A DNA stretch of 64,000 nucleotides from Paulownia fortunei. Its lineage: Eukaryota > Streptophyta > Magnoliopsida > Lamiales > Paulowniaceae. The notes under the pieces were generated by a model. It was not told the origin of the DNA, did no database searches, and worked only from the letters and a program-made list of their open reading frames with translations. The stretch covers positions 11,240,060 through 11,304,059 of the forward strand of contig CM033108.1 of assembly GCA_019321725.1 (NCBI GenBank), read 5' to 3'. Shown here piece by piece: positions 60,811-64,000 of this stretch; within the stretch, counting starts at the first letter, position 1; the number at the start of each line of letters is the position of its first letter. The position numbers and the translations under genes were made by a program.

Positions 60811-63220
60811 TGTGATATCCACTACTCAACAATTATATATAAATTATAATTTGACATGATAGAACTTGCATGTACGTGCGATATATATATTTTTTGTGAC
60901 ACTTTAAGAAAAGATAAATCACTTTTTACACGCACAACCCTGTTTAAAATACTTCCTCACATATATCCTATACATAGCAGGATGAATATTTATATAAAAA
61001 CACAACACTTACAAGGACCACAATATTTACATGTTTACAGTAAAGTTTTAAAAGTGAAATATAGTAACAATATCAAAATATAATACAACAAACTCAGAAT
61101 ATAACAAGCTAACAAAATAGCCCAATAGGTCATCATCCATGTACACACTCCCTCAGACACTTGTGGGAGCTCCAACAGCCGCTCAGCCAACAAAATATGC
61201 TTTAAGCGTCATCGTGCTCACCTAAAATGAATAAACTATATGAGCTAATGTTCAGCAAAAAAAGATTATGCACGTCAAAAAATAATCCACAATATCAAGT
61301 CATACATCTCAAAATACTATGCCCACAATGCAATTCCATGTATCAAAATATTTCTCTCAAAATCATTTCTTTCTTGGGCCCCTGACCAATGCTACTATTC
61401 CATGCACTGAAAAAAACCTCTACACGCCGTCATAATCTAATGGTCAATAATGATATAAGAATGCAAATCCATGCATACTCATAAGCATGAAATCCATGCA
61501 CGCGAACTTACAAATCCATGCATACAACCATGTAAATCCATGCATGCTTTGGTGCACTAGTAGTGGTTAGCAAAATATTTTTCTTTTCTCAAAATCATGT
61601 CGTGCAATGAAAGATTTATCACAATACTCATATATGATGCATGCACGTACCAATGCCCATTGTGTATGCTTAATGGACATGAATAACAGTAATGCGTGCC
61701 CCCTGCCATGCACATATGATCTATGATATCACATATAAATCATACATTTACTATGTCTATGCATTGTAGTTGCAAATGAATCTTTACTTACCTTTCACTT
61801 GGTTGGTGGCTTAGTTTAGATTTGTTTAGTCTTCCTCTTCAACCTTAGATGTTAAATAGCTTGTAATATTACCCAATATCAAGCACCATTCCCAATTTGG
61901 CAAGTTGAAAGCAAAAAATCTCATATTAAGACTTTAAACACCAAGCTATCTAGGTAACAATCAAGCTTTCACAAACTAAAACCCAATATAGCCCCTCAAA
62001 TACCTTAATTTTCCATCTTAGATATATGTAAACTTTATGTGATTGAAGTATTATCACTCTAATATTATGTACCTAATTATTAGAACTCAATAGCCATGTT
62101 TGGGTTGAAATATGCTAAGTTATCGAATGGGACAGATTCACATTTTCATATTTTCATGTTGTTCAATTTAGTTGCATGCTAACTTTGACATCCTTAAGCA
62201 TATCCAATCTCTCCCAGATTTTTTTCACACTCAGATAAAATGTAGAAAAATGTAACCATAATATATAATTAACTAAAATCACTAATTTACCTCAACAAAA
62301 GCAGCCCACTTATCACAGCACAAAACCTGTAAGTTCTATCATGACAGTTTTGAGTATCTTTTCAAATATCAAACCATATTTCAATTTCTCACCTCTCCAA
62401 ACTTACCTACATCCCCTAAACTCATCTATAAACACATATATAGTCAAATGTATAGGTTTTAATTAAGTTATCATACATATATCTATCTTTCAAAGCAAAA
62501 ATTAGCAAGTATATAATTTCTGTCCCTAGTGATTTTTATTATGAGTTTGCAACTAAAAATTATTCTTTTGGAATTATAAGACCATAACTAACATCATAAC
62601 ATGATTATAAACAATAATAGAATCTTTATAAATCATAAACCCTCAAATAATTCAAAAACTTAAACCAAAAGCATGACTTAAGATCATCTATGCACAAATT
62701 TAAGCTTCTATTTGCTCCTCTTTACTTCCCTTTGCTTCCTTCACTTTTTTATTTATTTGGAAGCACTTGAGAGAAAATTATAAAATTTAATATGGAGGTT
62801 TGGAAGGTGAAATAGCTCAGAACATGATTTTTGGTCGTGGTTCAAGGATAGAAATGAAAAAAGATTAAGGTGGTAGCTTGAGTTGGCAAAACTTGAGGTG
62901 GCAAAGCTTGAGGTGGCAAGTGGTGGTTCAAATATGATATTATTCACACCTTATACAGATCTAATCTAGTATTTCACAATATTTATTTGTCTATTTACAA
63001 CTTATTTTAATTTTCATATGATCGGATAATAAATTTTACCCTAATTTCTTAATCGTTCATTCGATCTCTAAATCAATTGACATTCGATTCTTAAATAATT
63101 GTCTAGTTTGAATTTCTACAACCATATACACATATGGACCTTGTAATATGACACTTAAATCATAGTATATCATGTCCAATATCCCAAGTACATTAGTTTA
63201 CAAATATATATCACTTAAAT
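60811..63220 (-). mobile_element. Family-A LTR fragment (2.4 kb)
   Basis: Begins TGTGATATCCACTAC and follows the minus-oriented family-A LTR for about 2.4 kb, with the GCAAATCCATGCA block near 61465-61545. It is one of the more diverged copies. It breaks off at about 63210, some 340 bp before the expected end, where family-C sequence starts. No reading frame here is credible. Confidence 0.82.
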
Positions 63221-63977
63221 GCACTAGTGACCTAGTATAGGGGGGTTAAGCCTGTACCAAAACCTAAGACGGGGGGGTTAAACATGTCCCTAATCATGGT
63301 TGTCTTATATATTTGGTTTTACATGGTGGATTCTATGTGGAGATTCGTTAACTTTCTTAACTGCATTTTTGTTTTAACTTATTATTTTATAATAGTGAAT
63401 TGTTGGTCTTTTTCTTTTTGAGTTTAAGTCATAAGTAAAATATTTTTCATTGAATAAAAATATATTACTACTTTTCTATCTTGCTTGATCCAGTTAGTTG
63501 AGTGTTGGGTTATTAACTGGGCCGTCGTGCTCATAATTTTTCCTAATATTTTTTAGATACCGAGATTTAGTAGCTTGGGGAATAGCTTTTGGAATATAAG
63601 GAAGTCTATTGCAGCAATTCGAACTTTTTATTTAATTATTTTAGAATTATTGGATATGATGGATTTTACTATTGAGGAAGTATTATATTCATGTGATTCA
63701 GTGGTTAATTTTAGACACAACTTTTTGTATATTTGTGGATGTTTACAGGATTTATTTTTAATTAATCGGGTGAATGGTTGAAGAAATTCTTGATTTATTT
63801 TGTTGATAGATTTACATTGATTAAAAAAAAAATTCATAATTATTTGGAGGTATAGATGCTCTATACCAATGTTAAATGTTGGATTATATTAAAAATATTG
63901 GACTAGCCTTGCAGGCTTTTGGGATGTTCCTAAGAGCCTGCACCGATTGTCAGAGTGCTGGGGTTTGGGGTGTGACA
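63221..63977 (+). repeat. Family-C LTR 3' end, second copy (757 bp)
   Basis: Matches 59941-60697 with no net length difference and few substitutions, ending GGGTGTGACA. A primer-site-like TGGTACGTCAGA follows at 63982-63993, then the window ends. The frames 63575-63781 and 63628-63837 repeat those of the first copy and are LTR sequence. Confidence 0.88.
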
Positions 63978-64000
63978 TAATTGGTACGTCAGATTTTGAT

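Noticed and set aside
63575..63837. Frames repeated near-identically at 60348-60557
   Set aside because: They repeat only because the LTR end is duplicated; no codon-level signal seen.

Overview
This is eudicot-type plant nuclear DNA: AT-rich, with no intact host gene seen and one 100-base assembly gap (47148-47247). Almost all of it is LTR retrotransposons nested inside one another, most of them broken by stops, frameshifts and deletions. No tRNA, rRNA, CRISPR array or bacterial-style operon was found.

Left third (1-20988). A Copia reverse-transcriptase remnant (1-350) abuts LTR pieces of a Ty3/Gypsy family with ~2.88 kb LTRs (here 'family A'; Tekay/Del-like, tRNA-iMet primer site). One family-A LTR is split by a complete Athila-type Ty3/Gypsy element (5371-20762) with paired LTRs, a 5-bp target duplication TTGAT, a tRNA-Asp-type primer site, decayed gag-pol and a polypurine tract. 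Inside this Athila element lie two foreign pieces: a Copia fragment lacking both ends (about 11869-16550), and, between the integrase end and the 3' LTR, an open 138-codon reading frame (17034-17450) that is clearly the C-terminal part of a LONELY GUY (LOG) cytokinin-activating enzyme. The captured LOG fragment is the most interesting feature of the window.

Middle (20989-31655). Two diverged direct-repeat copies of a non-coding unit (20989-24530 and 26440-30425) flank a decayed NAC transcription-factor gene (minus strand, about 24648-25165). Copy 1 carries a ~580-bp insert richer in G+C. Copy 2 carries an Athila LTR/3'UTR fragment. A LINE-type RNase H remnant follows.

Right of centre (31656-47147). 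A minus-strand Copia element with only its 3' LTR is fused to a minus-strand Athila-like gag-pol. Next comes a plus-strand family-A LTR interrupted by two minus-strand solo LTRs of the same family, each with a perfect 5-bp target duplication (CACGG and GCTTT). The host LTR runs into its primer site and a gag start, which is cut by the gap.

Right end (47248-64000). A solo LTR (TSD TAAAA) sits 11 bp upstream of the 5' LTR of another chromovirus-like Gypsy element. That element has a degenerate gag-pol and ends against an unrelated LTR (58275-60697). The last 757 bp of this second LTR, with a primer-site-like sequence, recur at 63221-63977 on the far side of another family-A LTR fragment.

Nothing here works as a living gene set. 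What the window records is a series of insertions, LTR-LTR recombination, deletions between short repeats, and capture of at least one host gene segment.
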